Of a DNA stretch of 64,000 nucleotides, positions 36,308 to 44,561 are shown piece after piece. The stretch covers positions 1-64,000 of the forward strand of contig JAIEQJ010000005.1 of NCBI GenBank assembly GCA_019747815.1, read 5' to 3'. The first letter of the stretch is position 1, and every line of letters starts with the position of its first letter. This stretch comes from Hyphomonadaceae bacterium. GTDB taxonomy: Bacteria > Pseudomonadota > Alphaproteobacteria > Rhizobiales > Hyphomicrobiaceae. Under the pieces are notes generated by a model. The model was not told where the DNA came from. It saw only the letters and a list, made by a program, of their open reading frames with translations, and made no database searches. Both the position numbers and the translations under genes were made by a program.

Positions 36308-37213
36308 ATGCGCAATACAATTGCCGTCATGAACACAAAGGGTGGGGTCGGCAAATCCACGCTCGTGCTGGCCTTGGCCGAAACACTTTCGGCGCAGTTC
36401 CGCAAGAATGTGCTGATCATCGACTCCGATTCGCAGGCGAGCATCAGCTCCATGCTGCTGACGGCCGCCAACCTGCACCGCCTGCAGTCGGAAGGGCTGA
36501 CCATTGTCGATCTGCTGGTGGCAAGCGTGCTCAACAACGTCGCCGTGGAATGGCCGCGGTTTGTCGTGGGCGGCGTGTCTGATGTGGACGAGGCGCGCAC
36601 CGTCTATCTGATACCGAGCGACATGCAGCTCACCCTGTTCGAGCGGGAGGTGTCCAAGGAAAGCTTGCATGCGCGTCTGCGCAGCAGCATCAGCGCCCTA
36701 TTGGGCAATGTGCGCGGCGTGTTCGACGTGATCTTCATCGATTGCCCGCCGGGGCTATCGATTCTGACCGAATCGTGGCTGCGCGAGGCCGACTTTCACT
36801 TCTCGCCGACCAAGCCGGACTACGTGTCGACCTGCGGGCTCGAGGTGTTTCGCCGCTTCAAGGGGCTCAACCCCGAGATGGGTTTTGCCGACAACATCGG
36901 CGTGTGCGTGAACATGAAGGATGGCCATTCGTCGGTTGATGCCGACTACCACCGCTGGCTGTTCAACAACGCCGACAATCGTTGCTTCTCCCAGCCCGTG
37001 CCGCGCACCAGCGCGCTGCAGCACGCCTCGCAACTGAGCGCGGTGGAGCGTTCCTACGTGGCCAAGTATCCAGGCGAGTCCGGTGCCGCCATCAAGGCGA
37101 TTGCCGAGGAGTTGCTGAGCCGCCTGGCCGCCGCCAATCTACCGGGTGCAAAACGACCCGCCGCGCCCAGCGGTCCGCCCTCGCCCGCGCCCATTCCGAC
37201 GGTGACGGGCTGA
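36308..37213 (+). CDS. Orphan ParA-family ATPase
   Basis: This protein has 301 residues if started at MRNTIAV, which places the deviant Walker A KGGVGKST at residues 11-18 as in the family. A GTG start at 36206 would add 34 residues of unconserved sequence. Switch motifs are IDSDSQASIS (A') and VIFIDCPPGLSILTE (Walker B). The C-terminal 30 residues are Pro-rich. ParA/MinD-type ATPases position DNA, plasmids or protein arrays. No ParB, origin, chemotaxis or carboxysome gene is adjacent, so the cargo is unknown. About 110 bp separate it from the gene upstream. Confidence 0.87.
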   Translation: MRNTIAVMNTKGGVGKSTLVLALAETLSAQFRKNVLIIDSDSQASISSMLLTAANLHRLQSEGLTIVDLLVASVLNNVAVEWPRFVVGGVSDVDEARTVYLIPSDMQLTLFEREVSKESLHARLRSSISALLGNVRGVFDVIFIDCPPGLSILTESWLREADFHFSPTKPDYVSTCGLEVFRRFKGLNPEMGFADNIGVCVNMKDGHSSVDADYHRWLFNNADNRCFSQPVPRTSALQHASQLSAVERSYVAKYPGESGAAIKAIAEELLSRLAAANLPGAKRPAAPSGPPSPAPIPTVTG

Positions 37214-37273
37214 GTAGCCCTCGCCCTTTTGCCTCGCATGCAAGTGTTCGGCTGTTGGGCCCCGCCGCCATGA

Positions 37274-37798
37274 TCACCAGAAGTCGGCCACCCATTCCGG
37301 TGCGCGTTCCATCGAGTAGGTGAGGGAAGCATAGCGGCCTTCGTGCACGATGAGCGGGGCACGGCCGGATGCCTCCAGATGCACGATGCGGCCGATGAAG
37401 ATGGAATGATCGCCGCATTCGTGGCGGGCGATGGTTTCGGCGGCGATGACGGCGCTGGCGTTGGCCAGCAGAGGTGTGCGGCCGACGCGCACGAACTCCG
37501 GTGCGGTGTCAGCCACCGGCCCCCCTGCGAAATGCGTGCTGAGCTTCTCCTGGTCCTTGGCCAGAATGCTGACGCCGAAATGGCCGGCTTCTATCAGCAG
37601 GGGATGTATGCGCGCCCGCGTCGCAACGGAGATGACGCACAGTGGCGGTTCGAGCGATCCCGACATGAAGGCGTTGGCCGTCATGCCGCGAACCTCGCCG
37701 CGTGCCTCGGTGGTGATGACGGTGACGCCGGTGGCGAAAGAGCCCATCACCTCGCGGAACAGCGTGTGGTCGGATGCAGCCGTCTTCTGATCTTTCAT
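37274..37798 (-). CDS. Flavin reductase domain protein
   Basis: This protein has 174 residues. Motifs are FREVMGSFATGVTVITT (flavin phosphate binding), GMTANAFMSGSLEPPLCVIS and CGDHSIFIGRIVHLE. The family reduces FMN or FAD with NAD(P)H, usually to feed a two-component monooxygenase, or binds flavin itself. No oxygenase component is encoded beside it. It converges on the ParA gene (60-bp gap). Confidence 0.9.
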   Translation of the reverse strand: MKDQKTAASDHTLFREVMGSFATGVTVITTEARGEVRGMTANAFMSGSLEPPLCVISVATRARIHPLLIEAGHFGVSILAKDQEKLSTHFAGGPVADTAPEFVRVGRTPLLANASAVIAAETIARHECGDHSIFIGRIVHLEASGRAPLIVHEGRYASLTYSMERAPEWVADFW

Positions 37799-38250
37799 AG
37801 CCCGCGTCTATCCAGCTTGGGCAGCAAAAGCAACTGCGGGCAGTGTTGCATGACCGTCAGCGGCCGTGACGGAGGATATGATAGCTCAGCCGTTCGGGAA
37901 CCATGAGATTTTGGCGCTTTCCCGTCGTCGAGGTCGCGTTCGGCCGGGATTTCCGCGTGGCAGCTGGCCTGGGGCCGGCCTGCCGGGATGGCCCTGCACG
38001 GGCCTCGTCAAGCGCCGTCAGCATGCAGCTGGATCGCGGCCATCCGGCTCTTGTTGAGGTCGGGGCATCCGGAAGTGGCGTTGTGATGCCGCATCAGGCG
38101 GCTCTGAGGATCAAGGGTTTGATACGGCGGGTTGGGGAGCGGCAGACATACACGCGCACCGCTGCATGTGGCGCGCGTGTGGATCGCTGTTGCTGTTCGT
38201 CACGTGTGCTCACGTCCCCCCGCTGGGATGAGCGACGGCAACGCGCCGCT
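37799..38250. other. Gene-less 450-bp stretch
   Basis: Open frames exist on both strands, but they lack a credible ribosome-binding site and any recognisable sequence. Bases before 37866 probably hold the promoter of the flavin reductase gene. I see no RNA gene here. Confidence 0.35.
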
Positions 38251-38457
38251 TCATCGGGTGGGGAAGCGCACGTTCGGCAGATAGCCGTGCGGATAGAAGT
38301 CCCAAGCGATGTAGATGGCAACAAAGATGATGACCGTCAGAATGGCGCCAACAAAGGCGTTCCGCGTCAACGAATGGCCGATCAGCGAGGCCACGAACGT
38401 GAGCCCGGCTAGGAGCCCAATCGCCTGCATAGGAAGTTCTGCCCAATTGATCGGCAT
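38251..38457 (-). CDS. Small two-helix membrane protein
   Basis: This 68-residue protein has two predicted membrane helices: QAIGLLAGLTFVASLIGHSL (residues about 10-29) and FVGAILTVIIFVAIYIAWDF. The short C-terminus is YPHGYLPNVRFPTR. The start is chosen because AGGAG lies 7 nt upstream of the ATG at 38457. It has no known function. Confidence 0.65.
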   Translation of the reverse strand: MPINWAELPMQAIGLLAGLTFVASLIGHSLTRNAFVGAILTVIIFVAIYIAWDFYPHGYLPNVRFPTR

Positions 38458-38842
38458 GACGACACTCCTGTCAGTTGGTTCGAAAATGCGGGAAGCACAG
38501 TCTACCAGATCGCACCTGCGCAGGGCGATGACATTGCGCCGCCGGCATCGCCGCGGGCAATGAGCCGGACACGGATCGTCGAGTTCAGAGACGGAAACAA
38601 CTTGTGCACCCAAGTGCTTAGTTGAAAGAGGATGGCTATGGGGATAGGTGCGCGAGGGGTGAGCGACCTTGGCGATCATCTATGCGCAGTGGCCTGGCTA
38701 CCACAATTTGGACGCAACTTGTTGAAGGTGCCTCGTGCTACACAAGCGTTCGACGCGGCGATGGAGTGTCGCGCGAGGGATTGTGCCGTGCAGACCCGCG
38801 CGCTGGCGGAATTGTCTCGCAGGCCCATGAGGATGCCGGCCA
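38458..38842. other. Intergenic stretch before the EamA transporter
   Basis: This is 385 bp with no supported gene. A frame from 38632 with GAGGATGGCTATG at its start reads about 70 residues before running into the transporter gene in another frame. It resembles nothing that I know, so I do not call it. The promoter of the small membrane protein must lie in the left part. Confidence 0.35.
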
Positions 38843-39688
38843 ATGGACTTGATCGTTTTCAGCGCCGTGCTGGCCTCGGCCGCTTGCCACGCGGGGTGGA
38901 ACGCGCTTCTGAAGCTCAAACTGGAACCTGTTTCAGCCACCGCCCTGGTGGCGATGGCATCCGGCCTGATTGCGGTGCCTGCTGCGCTTGCGGCCGGCCT
39001 GCCGCGTGCTGCCGCTTGGCCCTATCTCACCGGCTCCGTGATCATTCACATCGGCTACTTCCTCACACTTGCTGAGGCCTATCGGTCCGGCGATCTCGGC
39101 CAAGTCTATCCGATTGCGCGCGGGGCCGCGCCGCTGATGACGGCCATTCTCGCCACGCTTTGGCTGCATGAAACGCTGGGCCTCTATGGCTGGGCCGGCA
39201 TCATCCTGTTGGCCGCCGGCATCTTGCTGCTCGCCCTGCGGGGCGGGCGGCCAACCGCGCAGTTGGATGTGCGATCAATCGGCTTCGCCTTGCTTACGTC
39301 GCTGACGATTACCGCCTATACGCTTGTCGACGGGATGGGTGCGCGGTTGGCAGGCACGGCGCTCGCCTACAGCGCGTGGTTGTTTCTGCTCAGCGGAATC
39401 GTGATGGCCGTGTACGGGTTTCTGCGTGTCGGCCGTCGGCTGGCGGGAGATTTCCTCACCAATTGGCCGATGGCCGTTGCCGGAGGGGCGCTGTCGATTG
39501 CAGCCTACGCCATCGCCATCTGGGCCATGACGGTGGCACCCATTGCGCTGGTGGCTGCTTTGCGGGAGACCAGCGTGCTGTTTGGTGCTCTGTTCGCGAC
39601 ACTGCTGCTGCGCGAGCCTTGGCTGTTGGCACGCATCACCGCGGCGGTCATGGTGCTTGCCGGTGCCTTGCTGTTGCGCGTGCGATAG
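38843..39688 (+). CDS. EamA-family (DMT) transporter
   Basis: This 281-residue protein has about ten hydrophobic helices forming two EamA repeats. It starts MDLIVFSAVLASAACHAGWN, which matches the family motif A-x-x-x-A-x-W-N; the second repeat starts near residue 145 (IGFALLTSLTITAYTLVDG). The conserved segment YRSGDLGQVYPIARGAAPLM is typical of the subgroup. Members export amino acids or metabolites by proton antiport; the substrate here is unknown. It is monocistronic as far as can be seen. Confidence 0.88.
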   Translation: MDLIVFSAVLASAACHAGWNALLKLKLEPVSATALVAMASGLIAVPAALAAGLPRAAAWPYLTGSVIIHIGYFLTLAEAYRSGDLGQVYPIARGAAPLMTAILATLWLHETLGLYGWAGIILLAAGILLLALRGGRPTAQLDVRSIGFALLTSLTITAYTLVDGMGARLAGTALAYSAWLFLLSGIVMAVYGFLRVGRRLAGDFLTNWPMAVAGGALSIAAYAIAIWAMTVAPIALVAALRETSVLFGALFATLLLREPWLLARITAAVMVLAGALLLRVR

Positions 39689-39851
39689 ACTTTGCTGCGC
39701 CCCCGGTTCTGCGGATCCCGCCTGGATCATCTATCTGCTATCCGTGCGCAGCCGGTGTGCTCCTCAAGCGACACATGGCGACAACCACACACAGGTGTAC
39801 GCACGCGAGGTTGCGCAGTCAGTGATTGCAACTATCATCGGTGCAGGCGGA

Positions 39852-39911
39852 GTGCAGTAGCGTACAGTGCAGTAGCGTACAGTGCAGTAGCGTACAGTGC
39901 AGTAGCGTACT
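39852..39911 (+). repeat. Four tandem copies of a 15-bp unit
   Basis: GTGCAGTAGCGTACA occurs four times head to tail (39852, 39867, 39882, 39897); only the last base of the last copy differs (A to T). The array ends 9 bp before the ATG of the autotransporter gene. Copy-number change by slippage would alter the spacing between promoter and ribosome-binding site without touching the ORF. Confidence 0.9.
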
Positions 39912-39920
39912 GAGGGTGCG

Positions 39921-41441
39921 ATGGGCAGAGGGCAGCCGGTCGTAGTCGTTCGGATGGCGTTCGTCCTGGCGTGCGTGATGGCAGGGCCGCAGGTTGCCAC
40001 TGGCCAGTCGGGGCGTGATGCATCCGGTACCAGCAGCGCTCTCCCGGGCATCAATCTCCTGGGCTTGGTTACGACCAATCCGGCGTCGATCAACCTCGGC
40101 AGCAACGGTCTAAGTGCGACGCTTCCGGGCCTCAACGCAGCTGGCGTGGTCACAACCAGCCCGGCAGCCATCAGCCTCAGCAGCAGCGGTCTGGGTGTGG
40201 CCGTATCCGGAGTCAATGTGGCGGGCGGCTTGATCAAGATCACGCCGACCTCGGTCAGCCTCAGCGACAAGGGTCTCGGCGTCACCCTCTCGGGCGTCAA
40301 TGTTGCGGGGCTGGTTGCAACCACACCGACGTCGGTCAACCTTGGTGGCGGCGGCTCTATGGTAGTCCTCCCCAACATCACCGTTGGAGGCCAATCTCTG
40401 TGGACGTTGCCCACCAAGGACGTGATCAACAGTGTGTCGCCGATGACCCAGGTCTTCGCAGGCATGGGAAGCGCCGAGGCGTTTGCTCCCGTCGAGCAAC
40501 TTCTCAATGGCCTTGCCTTTGGCAATGACGCACCGTCCGGTTGTGCCAATGCGAGCACCATCGGGCCGCTCCCTGCTACGGAAACCTGGACTTGGAACGC
40601 CTCGACCGTCGGCAGGACCGACCGCGACGGCTATCGAGTTGACCGCAGCGATGGCACCTCCTGTGGCACGACACTGCCCTTCCAGACGGTGGAACGAGCC
40701 CAACTGCCGGGGGGGCTGTGGGATGCTTCATCGGCTTTCGGTTTCAAGAAAGGTACGCTCCATCTGGGCTTCAGCGGGGGAGCCACCGAGAGCGACACCC
40801 AAGTCAAGGCGAATGCCGCGCTGCGCGACGCGGGGATCGTCCAGGCAGGCACCAACAGACTGAGATCGTGGTCATTCGGCGGGTTCTCGCTTCTCACGAA
40901 GGAGAATTGGTATGCTGGCAGCGCGCTCGGTGGCGCCTGGGGCCGCGCCGAAAGCCAGAACTTCGTTTTGGGATCGGACAGCGACTACAACACATCGACC
41001 GTCGTTGCCGCCGGGTTCATCGGAACCATAATGCCCTTGACTGAGGCGATGCGCTTCGATTTGCGCGGCACGCTCTCGTATCAGCGCACGGTCGGTGAGG
41101 CCCACGTCGATTCCCTGGGCCTTGTCTATGGAGATCATATCATTGAGGCCGCCGACGCGATGCTCTCGGGCAGGCTCTTCGGTGTGTTCCAGAACGACGC
41201 AATGACGATCAGGCCGTTCATCCAGGCAGGCCTCAAACACCGCCTCAGCTATAGCAATCAGCTTGAGATCGACGGTATCGCCTTCACCTTGCAGGAAGCC
41301 GACACAAGCATCTTCTCGGCGGTCGGCATCGACTTCGAGATCGACAAATCCCTGCAGCTCTCCGTCGGCGTTCGCCATGACCGCAGTCCGGACTCGGAGA
41401 GCTTGACGGGGCGGTTCGGCTTTCTGCTGCGGTTCAATTGA
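39921..41441 (+). CDS. Autotransporter-domain outer membrane protein with repeated passenger
   Basis: This 506-residue protein has a signal peptide to about residue 31 (FVLACVMAGPQVATG). The passenger, residues about 40-150, has four imperfect repeats of about 28 residues each: a G-[ILV]-N core, then V-x-T-x-P-x-S-[IV]-x-L and GLxxTL. The last 260 residues look like an autotransporter beta-barrel (alternating pattern, TLHLGFSGG, FGGFSLLTKENWYAGSALGG, ending RFGFLLRFN with a terminal aromatic/Asn). It would display the repeats at the surface. GAGGGTG precedes the ATG closely. The 15-bp repeat array upstream suggests variable expression. Confidence 0.8.
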   Translation: MGRGQPVVVVRMAFVLACVMAGPQVATGQSGRDASGTSSALPGINLLGLVTTNPASINLGSNGLSATLPGLNAAGVVTTSPAAISLSSSGLGVAVSGVNVAGGLIKITPTSVSLSDKGLGVTLSGVNVAGLVATTPTSVNLGGGGSMVVLPNITVGGQSLWTLPTKDVINSVSPMTQVFAGMGSAEAFAPVEQLLNGLAFGNDAPSGCANASTIGPLPATETWTWNASTVGRTDRDGYRVDRSDGTSCGTTLPFQTVERAQLPGGLWDASSAFGFKKGTLHLGFSGGATESDTQVKANAALRDAGIVQAGTNRLRSWSFGGFSLLTKENWYAGSALGGAWGRAESQNFVLGSDSDYNTSTVVAAGFIGTIMPLTEAMRFDLRGTLSYQRTVGEAHVDSLGLVYGDHIIEAADAMLSGRLFGVFQNDAMTIRPFIQAGLKHRLSYSNQLEIDGIAFTLQEADTSIFSAVGIDFEIDKSLQLSVGVRHDRSPDSESLTGRFGFLLRFN

Positions 41442-41523
41442 GTGTGAGGCGAGATCGTTCGCAACGTGCACCGGTCGCGCGTGAGGCACAGCGCGTTTGG
41501 CTGACGGCGGGGCCCCGTCTATT

Positions 41524-42261
41524 CTAAAGCCCTCCGGAGAGAACATCGCCCACCCTGCCAAGCCGCGGCCGCTGGTCTGCGCTGGTGGCTGCCGCCAATG
41601 AAGTCCTCTCGGCAGGTTTCTGCGCGACCTTGGCCGCCGGAGGGGCCTTGCGATCGATACGCGGCTCTGTCGCACCCGGTTTGGCTGGCAGGGCCGGAGG
41701 CGCACCGTTCAGGCGGCTGATGGCTGTGCCTTGGTGCGGGAGGGCGTAGTGCGCGTTGTGTTGCGCTCTGCGGATGCGCTGATCGTTGCGCAATTCAGCA
41801 AGGATTGGCCCGATCGGCCGATTGCCGGAGACCCGGAAATGCACAATCCGCAGGCCGAGACCAGACAACTCCGTGCGTTCAAGCAACTCGAGCCCATACT
41901 GCACAGCAATGTCATCCTCGACGCTCTGCGGCACAGACAAGGCAAGCGCCACCAGAATCGTATCGTCGCCGGCGACCGCATCGGTCTTGGCCGGCGGCCC
42001 ACTTTGTGCGAGCAGCACTTTGAGGTCCACCTCGACCTCGGGCGCACGAGCAGGCAACCCGATCTGAACCGATAAGGTCTCCGATCCGCTCCCGATCGAT
42101 GCCATGCGCGTCAATGCGACGAGCCCGCTCTCGTCCGCCCTGGCGGGGAACACCATGGCCAAGCTCAAGGCTGCAGCCCAGAAGGCAAGCGTTCGACCTG
42201 TTGTCTGAGAACCGGTCCCGCCTGGCTGTCGTGGCGGATACTTGTTACGCGCCGCGGCCAT
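41524..42261 (-). CDS. Exported protein with propeptide-like (S8/I9) domain
   Basis: This protein has 245 residues with a signal peptide (RTLAFWAAALSLAMVFPARA, cleavage before DES at about residue 44; a later start would shorten the N-region). Residues 80-180 read like the inhibitor I9/propeptide domain in front of bacterial subtilisin-type (S8) proteases: YGLELLERTELSGLGLRIVH, then FRVSGNRPIGPILAELRNDQ and RRAQHNAHYAL. The S8 catalytic domain does not follow; instead there is an Ala/Pro/Lys-rich tail. It may be a stand-alone protease inhibitor or chaperone, or the relic of a protease gene. Confidence 0.55.
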   Translation of the reverse strand: MAAARNKYPPRQPGGTGSQTTGRTLAFWAAALSLAMVFPARADESGLVALTRMASIGSGSETLSVQIGLPARAPEVEVDLKVLLAQSGPPAKTDAVAGDDTILVALALSVPQSVEDDIAVQYGLELLERTELSGLGLRIVHFRVSGNRPIGPILAELRNDQRIRRAQHNAHYALPHQGTAISRLNGAPPALPAKPGATEPRIDRKAPPAAKVAQKPAERTSLAAATSADQRPRLGRVGDVLSGGL

Positions 42262-42445
42262 GGTGCTGCCTTTACTCCCAACAACACGACAAGCATTGAT
42301 TGCGAAGCCGGATTCTCAGCGGCGGAACCCTGACCCTTCCAAGCACGACATATGCGTAGGCATGGTATCGCGACGGTGCAGTCGCTGCCAGTTGCATTTC
42401 AGCCGCGCGCGCCGCTGTACGGTGTCTGCGTCCTGCGCGCCACGC
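42262..42445. other. Short intergenic region, no gene seen
   Basis: This is 184 bp between two minus-strand genes, probably holding the promoter of the propeptide-like gene. No other feature is apparent. Confidence 0.3.
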
Positions 42446-43279
42446 CTAACGGTGCCGCGGTGCGGCTGCGGCAGGCGGCGGCAGCGAGCCTGTCGAAATC
42501 GGATTGGCTCCGGCGGGTACAGTCTGATCCGCCTTTCCGGATGGTAGGCTATCATGCGCCCAGGCCATGCCGCCGAACCACTTGTCCTCGGGCAACAGGC
42601 GCTGATGCAGGCCGGTCCACAAGGTGCGGGATGTGATGTTGTCGACGAATATCTTGGTCGGTGGCGTGAACAGAAAGACAAGCACGGTGGCGGTCGCCAT
42701 GGCTGCCGAGTGGCCGAGATGCTTGTAGTCGAACAGCTTCAGCGCCGTGCCGAACGACGCCTTGATGCGGGTGTCCATCACGTCGACCGAGTAGAGCTCG
42801 TCCAGAATGAGATGTGTGAGAAATCCGATCGCCAGAAAGCCCGCCGCCAGCCAAGCGACCCCTTCATCCCGGCCCAGCAATCTGCTGTACACCCACGCCG
42901 TCACCAGGGAGCAGAAGATAAGCGCCAGGATCGAGTGCCAGACACCGCGGTGATAGCTGATGCGAAAGAAGATCGCTCTTGCGACGTAGCGCACGAACAG
43001 GAGTGTGCCGAGCCAGAGGATCAACATCTCGGCGATTGAATATTTGCGCTCGAGGCTGAATAGAACCGCGAAGGAAAAGAACACGCCGAGGCCGGCGAAC
43101 ATCGCACGGGCGGGGCGCGAATCCTTGAGATCGATATCGGGCAGCACGGAACCCAGCACGCCGGCCAGCGTCACGGCCACAATGTTCTGCGGCGCCACCA
43201 TGTCCGCGGCCATGGTGACCGTCGCCAACGCGCCGCTCACCACGGTGCCGACCGCAATGTGGGTGGGAAAATTGGCCAT
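42446..43279 (-). CDS. YdjM-like membrane-bound metal-dependent hydrolase
   Basis: This protein has 277 residues. It starts MANFPTHIAVGTVVSGALAT, then VLGSVLPDIDLKDSRPARAM, then YHRGVWHSILALIFCSLVTA and GFLTHLILDELYSVD, the conserved His/Asp motifs of the YdjM/LexA-binding membrane hydrolase family. There are several membrane helices, followed by a soluble C-terminal tail rich in Pro/Ala. The start is supported by GGAGG, 5 nt upstream. The function of the family is poorly defined; some members are SOS-induced. Confidence 0.82.
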   Translation of the reverse strand: MANFPTHIAVGTVVSGALATVTMAADMVAPQNIVAVTLAGVLGSVLPDIDLKDSRPARAMFAGLGVFFSFAVLFSLERKYSIAEMLILWLGTLLFVRYVARAIFFRISYHRGVWHSILALIFCSLVTAWVYSRLLGRDEGVAWLAAGFLAIGFLTHLILDELYSVDVMDTRIKASFGTALKLFDYKHLGHSAAMATATVLVFLFTPPTKIFVDNITSRTLWTGLHQRLLPEDKWFGGMAWAHDSLPSGKADQTVPAGANPISTGSLPPPAAAAPRHR

Positions 43280-43516
43280 CGTCACCTCCTCGCGCGAGCG
43301 GCACGGCCGAACGCGGGAGCACACGAAACAACAGGGCCAAGCCAAGTATCGTGCCCTTGCATCAGATTCGCGCATGCAACGGTAGCGGGCTGCTGTGGAT
43401 AAGCCGCCTTGCAGGTCGCCGCATCTGCTTTGCGCGTGTCGTCGTAGGTTGCGAATGCACTGGTATTCATGTCCTGTTCGTGTCATGTGCAGGCGCGCTT
43501 TCCCGTTTGGGTGCGG
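43280..43516. other. Divergent promoter region, no gene
   Basis: This is 237 bp between the YdjM-like gene (minus) and the CDF gene (plus). I see no clear operator and no supported ORF. Confidence 0.3.
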
Positions 43517-44428
43517 ATGACAGCCACGTCGCTCCAGCCTGCCGACAAGCTCAAGCTCGCCGCTCTGGCCTCCATCGCCGTGGCGGCGGTTGTCATGGGC
43601 CTCAAGTACTTGGCCTATTGGTGGACTGGCAGCGTCGCGCTCTACTCCGACGCGCTCGAAAGCATCGTCAATCTGGTGACCGCCGCTGTCGCGCTGTACA
43701 CCATTCATATCGCCTCTCAGCCTGCCGACCGGCGTCATCAATTCGGGCATCACAAGGCGGAATATTTTTCCGCCGTGATCGAAGGTGCCCTGATCGTTGT
43801 GGCCGCGCTTCTGATCCTGCATGAAGCCTACGAAGTGTTTCTTAGGCCCCGCGCGCTCACGGATCTTGCTGCCGGCCTGGGTGTCAACGCAGTCGCCACC
43901 GTCATCAATGCCGGCTGGTGCACGTTCTTGATCCGGTGGGGACGCAGGCAGCGCTCACCGGCCCTTGTGGCCGATGGCTGGCATCTTCTGACCGATGTTT
44001 TCACCTCAGTGGGAGTGCTGGTTGGTCTTGCGCTTGCCAACCTGACCGGATGGCAGCTCCTCGACCCGTTGCTGGCGGCACTCGTCGCGCTCAATATTCT
44101 TTGGGCCGGCTGGCGGCTCGTCAGAGAGTCGGTGAGCGGCCTGATGGACGAGGCCGTGACGTCCGAGGTGGCGCGCCGCATCCGTGCAGTGATAGCGGCC
44201 AATGCCGAAGGTGCGATCGAGGCGCACGACGTAAAGACGCGCACTGCCGGCCGCGTGACCTTCATTGAGTTTCACTTGGTCGTGCCCGGGAACATGACCG
44301 TCGCCACCTCCCACCAGATCTGCAACCGCCTGGAGGCGGCTCTTACGGACGCCGTGCATGGCGCCGAAGTGCTGATACACGTGGAGCCTGAGGACGAGGC
44401 CAAGCAAACGGGCGTGCCCGTCGTTTGA
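43517..44428 (+). CDS. Cation diffusion facilitator, FieF/MntE-like
   Basis: This protein has 303 residues and is the second CDF exporter of the window, of a different subgroup from the one at 1650. The helix-2 motif is SVALYSDALESIVNLVTA, with Asp but without the HxxxD of the zinc type. Helix 5 has DGWHLLTDVFTSVG (HxxxD). The C-terminal cytoplasmic domain ends at about residue 290 (THQICNRLEAAL-like SHQICNRLEAAL, GAEVLIHVEPED). The motif set suggests Fe/Zn or Mn rather than Zn/Cd export, but this is inference. I chose the ATG at 43517; a 16-residue longer form is possible. Confidence 0.87.
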   Translation: MTATSLQPADKLKLAALASIAVAAVVMGLKYLAYWWTGSVALYSDALESIVNLVTAAVALYTIHIASQPADRRHQFGHHKAEYFSAVIEGALIVVAALLILHEAYEVFLRPRALTDLAAGLGVNAVATVINAGWCTFLIRWGRRQRSPALVADGWHLLTDVFTSVGVLVGLALANLTGWQLLDPLLAALVALNILWAGWRLVRESVSGLMDEAVTSEVARRIRAVIAANAEGAIEAHDVKTRTAGRVTFIEFHLVVPGNMTVATSHQICNRLEAALTDAVHGAEVLIHVEPEDEAKQTGVPVV

Positions 44429-44532
44429 CGAGGTGCCCGAGTGTCCCTCGGCTTGATCCAGCGCGGCCTTCGCCCTGCAATGTCATCAGCGGTCTGCACC
44501 TGCGCAGGCTCATGACGCTTGAACGCGCCAAT

Positions 44533-44549
44533 ATTTCACATTGTGAAAT
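44533..44549. promoter_or_regulatory. 17-bp perfect palindrome upstream of iclR-type gene
   Basis: ATTTCACA-T-TGTGAAAT, centred at 44541, lies in an A/T-rich pocket. It is followed by TTGACC at 44574, which overlaps the possible start of the regulator gene. Its position suggests an operator for the IclR protein or another regulator controlling the 13.5-kb operon. Confidence 0.6.
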
Positions 44550-44561
44550 TAATATTCGTCC

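Noticed and set aside
37903-38412. 169-codon plus-strand frame across the small membrane protein gene
   Set aside because: It overlaps the better supported minus-strand gene (two membrane helices, AGGAG site), has no ribosome-binding site and no recognisable sequence.
39852-39911. Tandem repeat considered as a CRISPR array
   Set aside because: The units are contiguous 15-mers with no spacers, and no cas genes are nearby.
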